Source of the DNA: Pseudomonadota bacterium
GTDB lineage: Bacteria; Pseudomonadota; Gammaproteobacteria; Xanthomonadales; Xanthomonadaceae
Direction: 5' to 3'
Length of the DNA: 24,318 bases
Assembly: GCA_023395465.1 (NCBI GenBank)
Contig: JAEWZE010000292.1
Span: forward strand, 1-24,318
Below are positions 10,458-17,653 of this stretch, piece after piece; position 1 is the stretch's first letter, and each line of letters begins with the position of its first letter. A model generated the notes under the pieces. The model was not told the DNA's origin. It saw only the letters and a list, made by a program, of their open reading frames with translations, and ran no database searches. The position numbers were made by a program, and so were the translations under genes.

Positions 10458-11456
10458 TCACCCAAGCATGCCGTGGGCCGAGACGCCGGCCGGCGGCCAG
10501 TTCTCGAGCTTCATGCCGAGCGACAGGCCACGCTGGGCCAGCACTTCCTTGATCTCGGTGAGCGACTTCTTGCCCAGGTTCGGGGTCTTGAGCAGCTCGA
10601 CTTCGGTCTTCTGGATCAGGTCGCCGATGTAGTAGATGCTCTCGGCCTTGAGGCAGTTGGCCGAACGCACGGTCAGCTCCAGATCGTCGATCGGACGCAG
10701 CAGGATCGGATCCACGCCCGGCGTGGCCGCCTTCTGGCCGCCGCGGTCGCGGTGGGTGAAGTCGCCGAACACCGACAGCTGGTCGGTGAGGATGTCGGCG
10801 GCGGTGCGCACGGCTTCCTCGGCGTCGATCGTGCCGTTGGTCTCGATGTCCAGGACCAGCTTGTCCAGGTCGGTACGCTGTTCGACGCGGGCGGCCTCGA
10901 CTTCATAGGCCACGCGGCGGACCGGCGAGAACGAGGCATCCAGCATCAGGCGGCCGATCGCGCGGGTCTCTTCGTCCGGACGGCGACGGGCGGCAGCCGG
11001 CTGGTAGCCGAAACCGCGCTCGATCTTCAGGCGGATGTTGAGCTGGGTGTCCTTGGTCAGGTGCGCGATCACGTGGTCGGTGTTGAGGATCTCGACGTTG
11101 TGGTCGGTCTTGATGTCGGCGGCGGTGACGACGCCCGGGCCGGACTTGCTCAGCGTCAGCGTCGAGCTTTCGCCGGTGCCCATGCGGATCGCGACGTCCT
11201 TGAGGTTGAGCAGGACTTCGAGCACGTCCTCCTGCAGGCCTTCGATCGTGCTGTATTCGTGCAGCACGCCGTCGATCTCGACCTCGGTGATCGCGAAGCC
11301 GGGGATCGAGGACAGCAGCACGCGGCGCAGCGCGTTGCCCAGGGTGTGGCCATAGCCGCGCTCCAGGGGCTCGATCACGACCTTCGCACGGTTGCCGGCG
11401 AGGCGTTCGATCTGGGGACCACGGGGGCGCAGGACCTGGTTGGCGGTAACAGTCAT
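10458..11456 (-). CDS. rpoA: RNA polymerase alpha subunit
   Basis: The alpha dimer nucleates assembly of beta and beta' and contacts UP elements and activators. The product is 332 residues. The N-terminal assembly domain includes EPLERGYGHTLGNALRRVLL and SSIPGFAITEVEIDGVLHEY. A linker near residues 235-250 leads to the C-terminal domain, with RPIDDLELTVRSANCLK and the helix-hairpin-helix TPNLGKKSLTEIKEVLAQRGL. The ATG at 11454-11456 has AGGAGA upstream. A stable hairpin (11474-11506) stands immediately before that ribosome site. The gene follows rpsD after a 152-bp gap. Confidence 0.98.
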   Translation of the reverse strand: MTVTANQVLRPRGPQIERLAGNRAKVVIEPLERGYGHTLGNALRRVLLSSIPGFAITEVEIDGVLHEYSTIEGLQEDVLEVLLNLKDVAIRMGTGESSTLTLSKSGPGVVTAADIKTDHNVEILNTDHVIAHLTKDTQLNIRLKIERGFGYQPAAARRRPDEETRAIGRLMLDASFSPVRRVAYEVEAARVEQRTDLDKLVLDIETNGTIDAEEAVRTAADILTDQLSVFGDFTHRDRGGQKAATPGVDPILLRPIDDLELTVRSANCLKAESIYYIGDLIQKTEVELLKTPNLGKKSLTEIKEVLAQRGLSLGMKLENWPPAGVSAHGMLG

Positions 11457-11473
11457 ATTCGTAGCGTCTCCTG

Positions 11474-11564
11474 CAGGGCCACAGCATCCGTCGATGCGCG
11501 GCCCTGGACGTTTGGAGCCCCTTTGCTTGCTGCCAAAGGGGTGGCCCGTGCGCGGGCACGGGCC
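11474..11564. repeat. Three hairpins in the rpsD-rpoA gap
   Basis: First, 11474-11480/11500-11506 (7 bp, CAGGGCC arms) enclosing a second stem 11484-11488/11493-11497 (GCATC/GATGC, 4-nt loop). Second, 11518-11525/11534-11541 (CCCCTTTG arms, 8 bp). Third, 11543-11551/11556-11564 (GGCCCGTGC arms, 9 bp, 4-nt loop). On the transcript the first ends directly at the rpoA Shine-Dalgarno sequence. Confidence 0.65.
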
Positions 11565-11608
11565 GGGGGAGTTGTTGCTGGTGCCGCGGGATGACCCGCC
11601 GCCAGTCC

Positions 11609-12244
11609 TTACTTCGAGTACAGCTCGACGATCAGCGCTTCGTTGATGTCCGCCGGCAGGTCGCCGCGGTCGGGGACCGCCTTGAACACGCCGCTGAACT
11701 TCTTCTGGTCGACTTCGACCCACGAAGGCGACAGGTCCATGCTCGACGAGACGTTCAGCGCTTCCTGGACGCGCATCTGCTTCTGCGCCTTCTCGGACAG
11801 GGCGATCGCATCGCCGGCCTTGACCTGGTAGGACGGCAGGTTGACGGGCTTGCCGTTGACCGTGACGCCGCGGTGCGAGACCAGCTGGCGCGCCGAAGGA
11901 CGGGTCACCGCGAAGCCCATGCGGTACACGACATTGTCCAGCCGCGTCTCGAGGAGCTGCAGCAGGTTCTCACCCGTGTTGCCCTTCTTGTTCGAGGCCT
12001 TCTTGTAGTAGTTGCGGAACTGGCGCTCCAGCAGGCCGTAGATACGCTTGACCTTCTGCTTCTCGCGAAGCTGCAGGGCGTAATCGGAGAGCTTGCTGCG
12101 ACGCGCGCCGGTGCCGGCGCCGTGCTGGCCGGGCTTCTGCTCCAGCTTGCACTTGGAGTCGAGCGCACGGGTCGGGGACTTGAGCGAAAGGTCGGCGCCT
12201 TCGCGGCGCGCGAGCTTGCAGGTGGGACCGATGTAACGAGCCAT
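11609..12244 (-). CDS. rpsD: 30S ribosomal protein S4
   Basis: A primary 16S-binding protein and, in enterobacteria, the translational repressor of the alpha operon. The 211 residues include MARYIGPTCKLARREGADL, KQKVKRIYGLLERQFRNYY and the S4 RNA-binding domain (LETRLDNVVYRMGFAVTRPSARQLVSH, then GVTVNGKPVN). Only two Cys are present near the N-terminus, so this is the zinc-free form. The ATG at 12242-12244 follows GGGAG; the rpsK stop is 14 bp upstream. A few residues longer than the E. coli protein. Confidence 0.97.
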   Translation of the reverse strand: MARYIGPTCKLARREGADLSLKSPTRALDSKCKLEQKPGQHGAGTGARRSKLSDYALQLREKQKVKRIYGLLERQFRNYYKKASNKKGNTGENLLQLLETRLDNVVYRMGFAVTRPSARQLVSHRGVTVNGKPVNLPSYQVKAGDAIALSEKAQKQMRVQEALNVSSSMDLSPSWVEVDQKKFSGVFKAVPDRGDLPADINEALIVELYSK

Positions 12245-12258
12245 TTCTTATCGCTCCC

Positions 12259-12648
12259 TTAGACGCGACGCTTCTTCGGCGGACGGCACCCGTTGTGCGG
12301 GATCGGCGTCACGTCGATGATGTTGGTGATCTTGTAGCCCACGTTGTTCAACGAACGCACGGCCGACTCACGACCCGGACCCGGGCCCTTGATGCGGACT
12401 TCCAGCGACTTCACGCCGTAGTCCAGCGCATCCTTGCCCGCCTTCTCGGCGGCGACCTGGGCTGCGAACGGGGTCGACTTGCGCGAGCCGCGGAAACCCG
12501 CGCCACCCGAGGTCGCCCACGAGAGCGCGTTGCCCTGGCGGTCGGTGATCGTGATGATGGTGTTGTTGAACGAAGCGTGGACGTGCGCGATGCCGTCGGT
12601 GACGACGCGCTTGATCTTCTTCTTCTGCTTGGCAGCTGGCTTGGCCAT
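12259..12648 (-). CDS. rpsK: 30S ribosomal protein S11
   Basis: A platform protein of the small subunit near the E site and the Shine-Dalgarno helix. The 129-residue product has HVHASFNNTIITITDRQGNALSWATSGG-type features and the invariant end PHNGCRPPKKRRV, which contains the Asn-Gly isoaspartate site known in this family. The basic N-terminus is AKPAAKQKKKIKR. The ATG at 12646-12648 is preceded by AAGGAA, and the rpsM stop is 12 bp upstream. Confidence 0.97.
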   Translation of the reverse strand: MAKPAAKQKKKIKRVVTDGIAHVHASFNNTIITITDRQGNALSWATSGGAGFRGSRKSTPFAAQVAAEKAGKDALDYGVKSLEVRIKGPGPGRESAVRSLNNVGYKITNIIDVTPIPHNGCRPPKKRRV

Positions 12649-12660
12649 GGGTCTGTTTCC

Positions 12661-13017
12661 TTATTTCCTGATGGCCTTGCGCGGACCCTTGCGGGTACGG
12701 GCATTGGTCCGGGTGCGCTGGCCGCGCAGCGGCAGGCCGCGACGGTGGCGCAGGCCGCGGTAGCAGGCCAGATCCATCAGGCGCTTGATCGCCATGCCGA
12801 TCTCGCGGCGCAGGTCGCCCTCGACCACGTACTTGCCGACTTCGGCGCGCAGGCGCTCGACTTCCGGCTCCGACAGGTCGCGGATCTTGGTGTTCGAAGC
12901 CACGCCGGCGGCTTCGCAGACGAGCTTGGAACGGGTACGGCCGAGGCCGTAGATGCTTTGCAGCCCAACCCAGACGTGCTTCTGGGCAGGCAGGTTGACA
13001 CCTGCAATACGCGCCAT
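12661..13017 (-). CDS. rpsM: 30S ribosomal protein S13
   Basis: A head protein forming inter-subunit bridges and contacting P-site tRNA with its basic tail. The product is 118 residues: MARIAGVNLPAQKHVWVGL, the helix-turn segment YGLGRTRSKLVCEAAGV, CYRGLRHRRGLPLRGQRTRT and the tail RKGPRKAIRK. The ATG at 13015-13017 has GGAG eight bases upstream. It is the first gene of the alpha set; the 471-bp gap before it carries its own extended -10 promoter, and no rpmJ (L36) intervenes after secY. Confidence 0.97.
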   Translation of the reverse strand: MARIAGVNLPAQKHVWVGLQSIYGLGRTRSKLVCEAAGVASNTKIRDLSEPEVERLRAEVGKYVVEGDLRREIGMAIKRLMDLACYRGLRHRRGLPLRGQRTRTNARTRKGPRKAIRK

Positions 13018-13078
13018 GCGCGGATCTCCAACTGGTTGGTCGGCCGGAAACGGGAGCCCCCGGCGGAGTGAACACGAA

Positions 13079-13087
13079 ATTCTAACA
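13079..13087 (-). promoter_or_regulatory. Extended -10 promoter for rpsM-rpsK-rpsD-rpoA-rplQ
   Basis: Minus-strand TGTTAGAAT: TAGAAT at 13079-13084 with TG one base upstream, and a weak -35 TTCCAA exactly 17 bp further up. The predicted start near 13072 gives a leader of about 55 nt to rpsM. The same TGnTAGAATT pattern occurs before the aminotransferase gene. Confidence 0.6.
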
Positions 13088-13112
13088 GGGTCCCGGGTTG
13101 CTTGGAAGCCGA

Positions 13113-13463
13113 CGGCGCCGCAGCGCCGCCGACCCGGCATGGGGAGTGTGCCCATGCTCCGGCGATGGATCCTGGCTGGCCGGCCGGGGTAACCCCCGTC
13201 CGGCCCCGCGCACTACTCTGGTGCGCGAACGGCCTGGATCCACCCCCGCGCGGGACTGCCGCAGGGGTCGCCCATCGTGCCGGGGGAGGCTAGGCTCCGC
13301 GCCGGCGTGAATTCTTGCCTTCCTGGCCTCGACCTCGCGGCGCCTGGGCGCCGCTTCGGCTTGGACTCCCCTGCCATCCATGGCGGGGCCATGTCGGCTT
13401 CGGATCGTCCGGCCCGACCATCCATGGCCGGGCGTTCACCGGGTCAGCGCGGCAGTGCCGCGC
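13113..13463. repeat. Palindrome-rich secY-rpsM spacer with CCATCCATGG copies
   Basis: Perfect inverted repeats at 13113-13118/13123-13128, 13207-13213/13221-13227 (7 bp), 13337-13343/13348-13354 (7 bp) and 13447-13453/13457-13463 (7 bp, 26 nt past the secY stop). CCATCCATGG occurs twice, at 13374-13383 and 13418-13427; the second runs into a 16-nt block (13422-13437) found in inverse orientation at 16159-16174. The 471-bp gap (13018-13488) shows no ORF resembling rpmJ or any known protein and no T-tailed terminator after secY. Confidence 0.65.
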
Positions 13464-13488
13464 AAAGCGCGCCCCGGCCCACCCGCAC

Positions 13489-14835
13489 TTAGCGTGTCCT
13501 CGCTCCGCCCTTGAGGTTCGACTTCTTGAGCAGGCTTTCGTACTGGTGCGACATCAGGTGGGCCTGGATCTGGGCGATGAAGTCCATCACCACGACCACC
13601 ACGATCAGCAGCGAGGTGCCGCCGAAGTAGAACGAGACGTTGAGCTCGGCGCGCATGAACTCCGGCAGCAGGCACACCAGCACCAGGTACGCGGCGCCGG
13701 CGGCGGTGAGCCGGGTCAGCACCCCGTCGATATACTCGGCGGTGGCCTTGCCGGGGCGGATGCCCGGCACCAGCGCGCCCGACTTCTTCAGGTTGTCGGC
13801 CGTTTCCTGCGAGTTGAACACCAGCGCGGTGTAGAAGAACGCGAATCCTGCGATCAGCCCCGCGTACAGCAGGATGTACAGCGGCTCGCCCGGCGAGAGC
13901 GCCTGCGCGACCCGCTGCAGCCACTGGGTCGACCCTGCCTGGCCGAACCAGGTGGTGGCCGTGGCCGGGAACATGATGATCGACGAGGCGAAGATCGCCG
14001 GGATCACGCCCGCCATGTTGAGCTTGAGCGGCAGGAACGAGGTCTGGTTCATGTACGCGTTGCGGCCACCCTGGCGGCGCGCGTAGTTGACCGTGATCCG
14101 GCGCTGGCCACGCTCGACGAACACCACGAAGTAGGTGAAAACCGCCACGATCACCGCGATCATGATCACCGCGATCGGGCTGATGTCGCCGTTGCGGGCC
14201 GCCTCGATCGTGCCGATCACCGCCGAGGGCAGGCCCGCGACGATGCCGGCGAAGATGATCAACGACACGCCGTTGCCGATGCCGCGCTCGGTGACCTGCT
14301 CGCCCAGCCACACCAGGAACATGGTGCCGGCGGTGAGTGCCACGATCGCGGTCATCACGAAGCCCGGGCCCGGCGCATACACGACCGGGATGCCGGTGCC
14401 GGCGCCCTGGCTCTGCAGCGCGATCGCGATACCGGCCGACTGGAAGATCGCCAGCGGGATCGCGCCGATGCGCGACCACTGGGTGATCCGGCGGCGACCG
14501 GACTCGCCTTCCTTCTGGATCGCCTTCAGGCTCGGCAGGATCTGCACCATGAGCTGCATGACGATCGAGGCCGAGATGTACGGGATCACGTTCAGCGCGA
14601 ACAGGCTGAAACGCTCCAGGGCACCACCGGAGAACATGTTGAACATGTCCACGATGGTGCCTTCCTGGCGCTCCATCAGCTGCAGCATCGCGTCCGGGTT
14701 CACACCCGGGACCGGGATGAAGCAGCCGACCCGGTAGACGATCAGCGCACCGAGCACGAACAGCAGGCGCTGGCGCAGTTCGGTGAACTTGCCCGCGCCG
14801 GCCAGACCCGACATCGCTCCCGCGCTTCGCGCCAT
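13489..14835 (-). CDS. secY: Protein translocase channel subunit SecY
   Basis: The pore subunit of the SecYEG translocon in the inner membrane. The product is 448 residues with ten predicted transmembrane helices. Recognisable segments are LRQRLLFVLGALIVYRVGCFIPVPGVN (helix 1), NMFSGGALERFSLFALNVIPYISASI (plug and helix 2), SGRRRITQWSRIGA, the cytoplasmic loop GQRRITVNYARRQGG, and IRPGKATAEYIDGVLTRLT before helix 9. The ATG at 14833-14835 lies seven bases after the rplO stop, with AGGAG inside the end of rplO; an internal ATG seven codons in has a site spaced too closely. It is the last gene of the spc set. Confidence 0.97.
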   Translation of the reverse strand: MARSAGAMSGLAGAGKFTELRQRLLFVLGALIVYRVGCFIPVPGVNPDAMLQLMERQEGTIVDMFNMFSGGALERFSLFALNVIPYISASIVMQLMVQILPSLKAIQKEGESGRRRITQWSRIGAIPLAIFQSAGIAIALQSQGAGTGIPVVYAPGPGFVMTAIVALTAGTMFLVWLGEQVTERGIGNGVSLIIFAGIVAGLPSAVIGTIEAARNGDISPIAVIMIAVIVAVFTYFVVFVERGQRRITVNYARRQGGRNAYMNQTSFLPLKLNMAGVIPAIFASSIIMFPATATTWFGQAGSTQWLQRVAQALSPGEPLYILLYAGLIAGFAFFYTALVFNSQETADNLKKSGALVPGIRPGKATAEYIDGVLTRLTAAGAAYLVLVCLLPEFMRAELNVSFYFGGTSLLIVVVVVMDFIAQIQAHLMSHQYESLLKKSNLKGGARTR

Positions 14836-14842
14836 GCCCTGC

Positions 14843-15277
14843 TTACTCCTCGATCTTGCCGCCGGCGGCCTCGATGGCCGCGCGGGCGCCCGCCGTTGCC
14901 AGCAGGCCCTTCAGCACGAGCTTCTTCGAGATCTCGCCCTTCTTGACGATCTTCGCCTTCTTCGCGGTGCTCGGCACCAGCTTGGCGGCGCGCAGGGCGG
15001 CGAAATCGATCTCGCCGTCGAGCTTGTCGAGCTGGTACAGGAACACTTCCGCGGTGTCGGCCTTCAGCTTGGAGCGGAAACCGACCTTCGGCAGGCGCAT
15101 GTGCATGGGCATCTGGCCGCCTTCGAAGCCGGCCTTGATCTTGCCCTTGCCGGAACGTGCGAACGAACCCTTGTGGCCACGACCGGCGGTCTTGCCGAGG
15201 CCGGAACCGATGCCGCGACCGACGCGGGTGCGCTCCTTGCGGGCGCCGTCGGCAGGCTTGAGCGTATTGAGCTTCAT
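14843..15277 (-). CDS. rplO: 50S ribosomal protein L15
   Basis: A 144-residue late-assembly large-subunit protein. The N-terminus MKLNTLKPADGARKERTRVGRGIGSG and the glycine-rich GKTAGRGHKGSFARSG region are typical, followed by FEGGQMPMHMRLPKVGF and the globular C-terminal domain ending in AAGGKIEE. The ATG at 15275-15277 is four bases after the rpmD stop, with GGAGG inside the end of rpmD (translational coupling). Confidence 0.97.
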   Translation of the reverse strand: MKLNTLKPADGARKERTRVGRGIGSGLGKTAGRGHKGSFARSGKGKIKAGFEGGQMPMHMRLPKVGFRSKLKADTAEVFLYQLDKLDGEIDFAALRAAKLVPSTAKKAKIVKKGEISKKLVLKGLLATAGARAAIEAAGGKIEE

Positions 15278-15281
15278 ATGA

Positions 15282-15479
15282 TTACTCCTCCACCCGGACC
15301 AGGTAGTGGACCTTGTTGATCAGGCCACGGACCTGCGGGCTGTCCTTCAGTTCGCGGACGTCGTTGAGCTTGTTCAGGCCGAGCGCACGCACCGACAGGC
15401 GATGCTTCGCCTGCGAGCCGCGCAGGCCCTTGACCAGGCGCACCTTGACGGTGCCGCCGGTGGCTTCGTTCTTAGCCAT
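15282..15479 (-). CDS. rpmD: 50S ribosomal protein L30
   Basis: A small large-subunit protein of 65 residues. The family core is VKVRLVKGLRGSQAKHRLSV followed by LGLNKLNDVRELKDSPQVRG and INKVHYLVRVEE. The ATG overlaps the rpsE end by eight bases (rpsE ends Asn-Gly-stop within ATGGCTAA), so translation is probably coupled. Confidence 0.96.
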   Translation of the reverse strand: MAKNEATGGTVKVRLVKGLRGSQAKHRLSVRALGLNKLNDVRELKDSPQVRGLINKVHYLVRVEE

Positions 15480-16011
15480 TGAGGATCTCCTCCACCTTCT
15501 TGCCGCGCTTGGCCGCGATGCGGGTCGGCGACTGCATTTCCGACAGCCCCTTGACGGTGGCGCGGACGAGGTTGATCGGATTGCGCGAACCGGTGGCCTT
15601 GGCCAGCACGTCCTTCACGCCCACCGCCTCGAGCACGGCGCGCATCGCGCCGCCGGCGATCACGCCGGTACCCTCGGAAGCCGGCTGCATGAACACGCGG
15701 GCCGCGCCGTGGCCGGACTTGACCGTGTGGAACAGCGTGCCACCGTTGAGGTCGACGCTGTTCATGTTCTTGCGTGCGTACTCCATCGACTTCTGGATCG
15801 CGACCGGCACTTCGCGCGCCTTGCCGTAACCGAAACCGACCTTGCCGTTGCCGTCGCCCACCACCGTCAGCGCGGTGAAGGTGAACTGGCGACCGCCCTT
15901 GACCGTCTTGCTGACGCGGTTGACCGCGACCAGCTTCTCGATCATGCCGTCATCGACTTCTTCGCGGTCGCGGTTGCGGTCGCGCCCGCGGGATTCACGT
16001 TGTTCTGCCAT
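15472..16011 (-). CDS. rpsE: 30S ribosomal protein S5
   Basis: Lines the mRNA entry channel with S3 and S4 and affects decoding accuracy. The product is 179 residues from the ATG at 16009-16011. I prefer this to the ATG two codons upstream (16015-16017) because AAGAGA is then seven bases away and the product begins MAEQ like relatives. The S5 domain is VAVNRVSKTVKGGRQFTFTA; the second domain has ARVFMQPASEGTGVIAGGAMRAVLEAVGV. The N-terminus is an arginine/aspartate-rich tail (RESRGRDRNRDREE). A 258-bp palindrome-rich gap separates it from rplR. Confidence 0.96.
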   Translation of the reverse strand: MAEQRESRGRDRNRDREEVDDGMIEKLVAVNRVSKTVKGGRQFTFTALTVVGDGNGKVGFGYGKAREVPVAIQKSMEYARKNMNSVDLNGGTLFHTVKSGHGAARVFMQPASEGTGVIAGGAMRAVLEAVGVKDVLAKATGSRNPINLVRATVKGLSEMQSPTRIAAKRGKKVEEILNG

Positions 16012-16040
16012 TGCCATGTCTCTTGTTCGAAAGGGAATTT

Positions 16041-16262
16041 GCGGCTTGGCCGCTTATGGTTGTGGTCTGGAGCGGTGGACCGCATCCGTCGGACAGAAGC
16101 CGCGGAGCGTCCGGTGCAACCTGCACCGGCGGGGTGAGTCAGGACGCGCCACCCTGGCGAACGCCCGGCCATGGCCGGATGGAGTCGCTGCCGGTTCCGG
16201 CAGCGTTCCGCCACGAATGGCAGCCATGACCTGGTTTTTCAAGCGGGGCAACCCTGCCCCGC
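16041..16262. repeat. Palindrome array in the rplR-rpsE gap
   Basis: Stems at 16041-16045/16049-16053, 16111-16118/16122-16129 (CCGGTGCA arms, 8 bp, 3-nt loop), a perfect 14-bp palindrome CCGGCCATGGCCGG at 16165-16178, 16186-16193/16198-16205 (8 bp, 4-nt loop) and 16243-16250/16255-16262 (GCGGGGCA arms, 8 bp, 4-nt loop). The last lies seven bases after the rplR stop, the place of a terminator, but is followed on the minus strand by A-rich rather than T-rich sequence. No gene is visible in the gap. Confidence 0.65.
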
Positions 16263-16269
16263 CCGTGCA

Positions 16270-16623
16270 TCAGAACTGCAGGCCACCCTCGCGGGCGGCG
16301 TCGGCCAGCGCCTTGATGCGGCCGTGGTAGCGGTAGCCTGAACGGTCGAACGCGACCTTCTCGACACCGGCTGCCTTGGCCTTCTCGGCGATGGCGCGGC
16401 CGACCTTGGCGGCGGCATCGGCGTTCTTGCCGTTCTTCAGGCCGTCGCGCACGTCGGCCTGGGTGGTGCTGGCCGCGGCCAGCACCTTCGAGCCGTCGGC
16501 GCTGAACACCTGGGCGTAGACGTGCTGACCGGTGCGAAGCACCGACAGGCGCGGCACGCCGAGTTCGCGAATGTGCGCGCGCGTGGACTTGGCGCGGCGC
16601 AGGCGGGCGATTTTCTTGTCCAT
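16270..16623 (-). CDS. rplR: 50S ribosomal protein L18
   Basis: Binds 5S rRNA together with L5 in the central protuberance. The product is 117 residues starting MDKKIARLRRAKSTRAHIREL, with PRLSVLRTGQHVYAQVF and the family C-terminus VAFDRSGYRYHGRIKALADAAREGGLQF. I use the ATG at 16621-16623 because it gives the family N-terminus; a longer frame would add 14 unrelated residues. It lies 66 bp after rplF. Confidence 0.97.
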   Translation of the reverse strand: MDKKIARLRRAKSTRAHIRELGVPRLSVLRTGQHVYAQVFSADGSKVLAAASTTQADVRDGLKNGKNADAAAKVGRAIAEKAKAAGVEKVAFDRSGYRYHGRIKALADAAREGGLQF

Positions 16624-16689
16624 GGATATGCTCTGTGGCGGGAAGCGGATCGGCTGGCGGGACACCGGCGCGGAGGCCGGCGAGCCGCA

Positions 16690-17217
16690 TTACGCCTTCT
16701 TGGCTTCCTTGCGGATGATGACTTCGTCGGAGTACTTCACGCCCTTGCCCTTGTAGGGCTCCGGCGGACGGAATCCGCGGATCTTGGCGGCAACTTCGCC
16801 GACCAGCTGCTTGTCCGCGCCGGCGACCAGGATCTCGGTCTGCGTCGGCGTGGTGATCGTGATGCCTTCCGGCGCCTGGAACACGACCGGGTGCGAGAAG
16901 CCCAGCGACAGGTTCAGGTCCTTGCCCTGGACCGCGGCGCGGTAGCCGACGCCGACCAGCTCGAGCTTGCGCTCGAAGCCCTGGGAGACGCCGTGCACCA
17001 TGTTGGCGACGATCGCGCGCAGCGTGCCGGTGAGGGCGATCTGCGAGGGGTCGTTGGCCGAGAGCAGCGCGTTGCCGTCCTCGATCCGGACTTCGATGCC
17101 TGCCGGCTTGACGACCGACAGCGTGCCCTTCGGGCCCTTGACGCTGACCGAGCCCGGCTGGGCGTTCACTTCGACGCCCTTCGGCAGGGCGATCGGCTTC
17201 TTGGCGATGCGGGACAT
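16690..17217 (-). CDS. rplF: 50S ribosomal protein L6
   Basis: Sits at the base of the L7/L12 stalk near the sarcin-ricin loop. The product is 175 residues: MSRIAKKPIALPKGVEV, VKGPKGTLS, the second repeat domain from LELVGVGYRAAVQG and the signature PEPYKGKGVKYSDEVIIRKEAKKA. The ATG at 17215-17217 has GGGAG eight bases upstream; the rpsH stop is 13 bp upstream. Confidence 0.97.
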   Translation of the reverse strand: MSRIAKKPIALPKGVEVNAQPGSVSVKGPKGTLSVVKPAGIEVRIEDGNALLSANDPSQIALTGTLRAIVANMVHGVSQGFERKLELVGVGYRAAVQGKDLNLSLGFSHPVVFQAPEGITITTPTQTEILVAGADKQLVGEVAAKIRGFRPPEPYKGKGVKYSDEVIIRKEAKKA

Positions 17218-17230
17218 GTGCGTTACTCCC

Positions 17231-17626
17231 TTAGGCCACGAAGCACAGGACTTCTCCGCCGACGCCCTGCTGGCGCGCCTGCGAATCGGTCATGATGCCC
17301 TTGGAGGTGGAGATGATGGCGACGCCCAGGCCTCCGAGGACCTTGGGCAGCTCATCCTTGCCGCGGTACTGGCGCAGGCCCGAGCGCGACACGCGCTTGA
17401 GCTGCCCGATCACCGGACGGCCTTCGAAATACTTTAGGACGATCTCGAGGTCGGCCTTCGGGCCGTTCTCGGTTACGCGCAGGTCGCCGATGTAGCCTTC
17501 GGCCTTGAGCACGTTGGCGATCGCGACCTTGGTCTTGGAGGACGGCATCTTCACCGTCGGCTTGCCGACCGCGGCCGCATTCCTGATGCGGACCAGCATG
17601 TCGGCGATGGGATCAGTCATGCTCAT
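17231..17626 (-). CDS. rpsH: 30S ribosomal protein S8
   Basis: Binds the central domain of 16S rRNA and represses spc translation in E. coli. The product is 131 residues, MSMTDPIADMLVRIRNAAAVGK to GVGGEVLCFVA, with RVSRSGLRQY and STSKGIMTDSQARQQG, the conserved RNA-contact region. The ATG at 17624-17626 has AAGGA six bases upstream; a second ATG two codons in is too far from it. A 208-bp gap with REP-like hairpins and a TATAAT precedes it. Confidence 0.97.
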   Translation of the reverse strand: MSMTDPIADMLVRIRNAAAVGKPTVKMPSSKTKVAIANVLKAEGYIGDLRVTENGPKADLEIVLKYFEGRPVIGQLKRVSRSGLRQYRGKDELPKVLGGLGVAIISTSKGIMTDSQARQQGVGGEVLCFVA

Positions 17627-17653
17627 GTGAGTTCCTTATGAGTGCACCGATAT

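Noticed and set aside
13082..13381. Possible small protein of 99 residues in the secY-rpsM gap
   Set aside because: No ribosome site, Arg/Pro-rich composition, overlaps palindromes and the predicted promoter, and no resemblance to L36 or any known family.
13447..13463. Terminator after secY
   Set aside because: A 7-bp hairpin is present 26 nt past the stop, but no T-run follows on the minus strand, so it is listed only as a palindrome.
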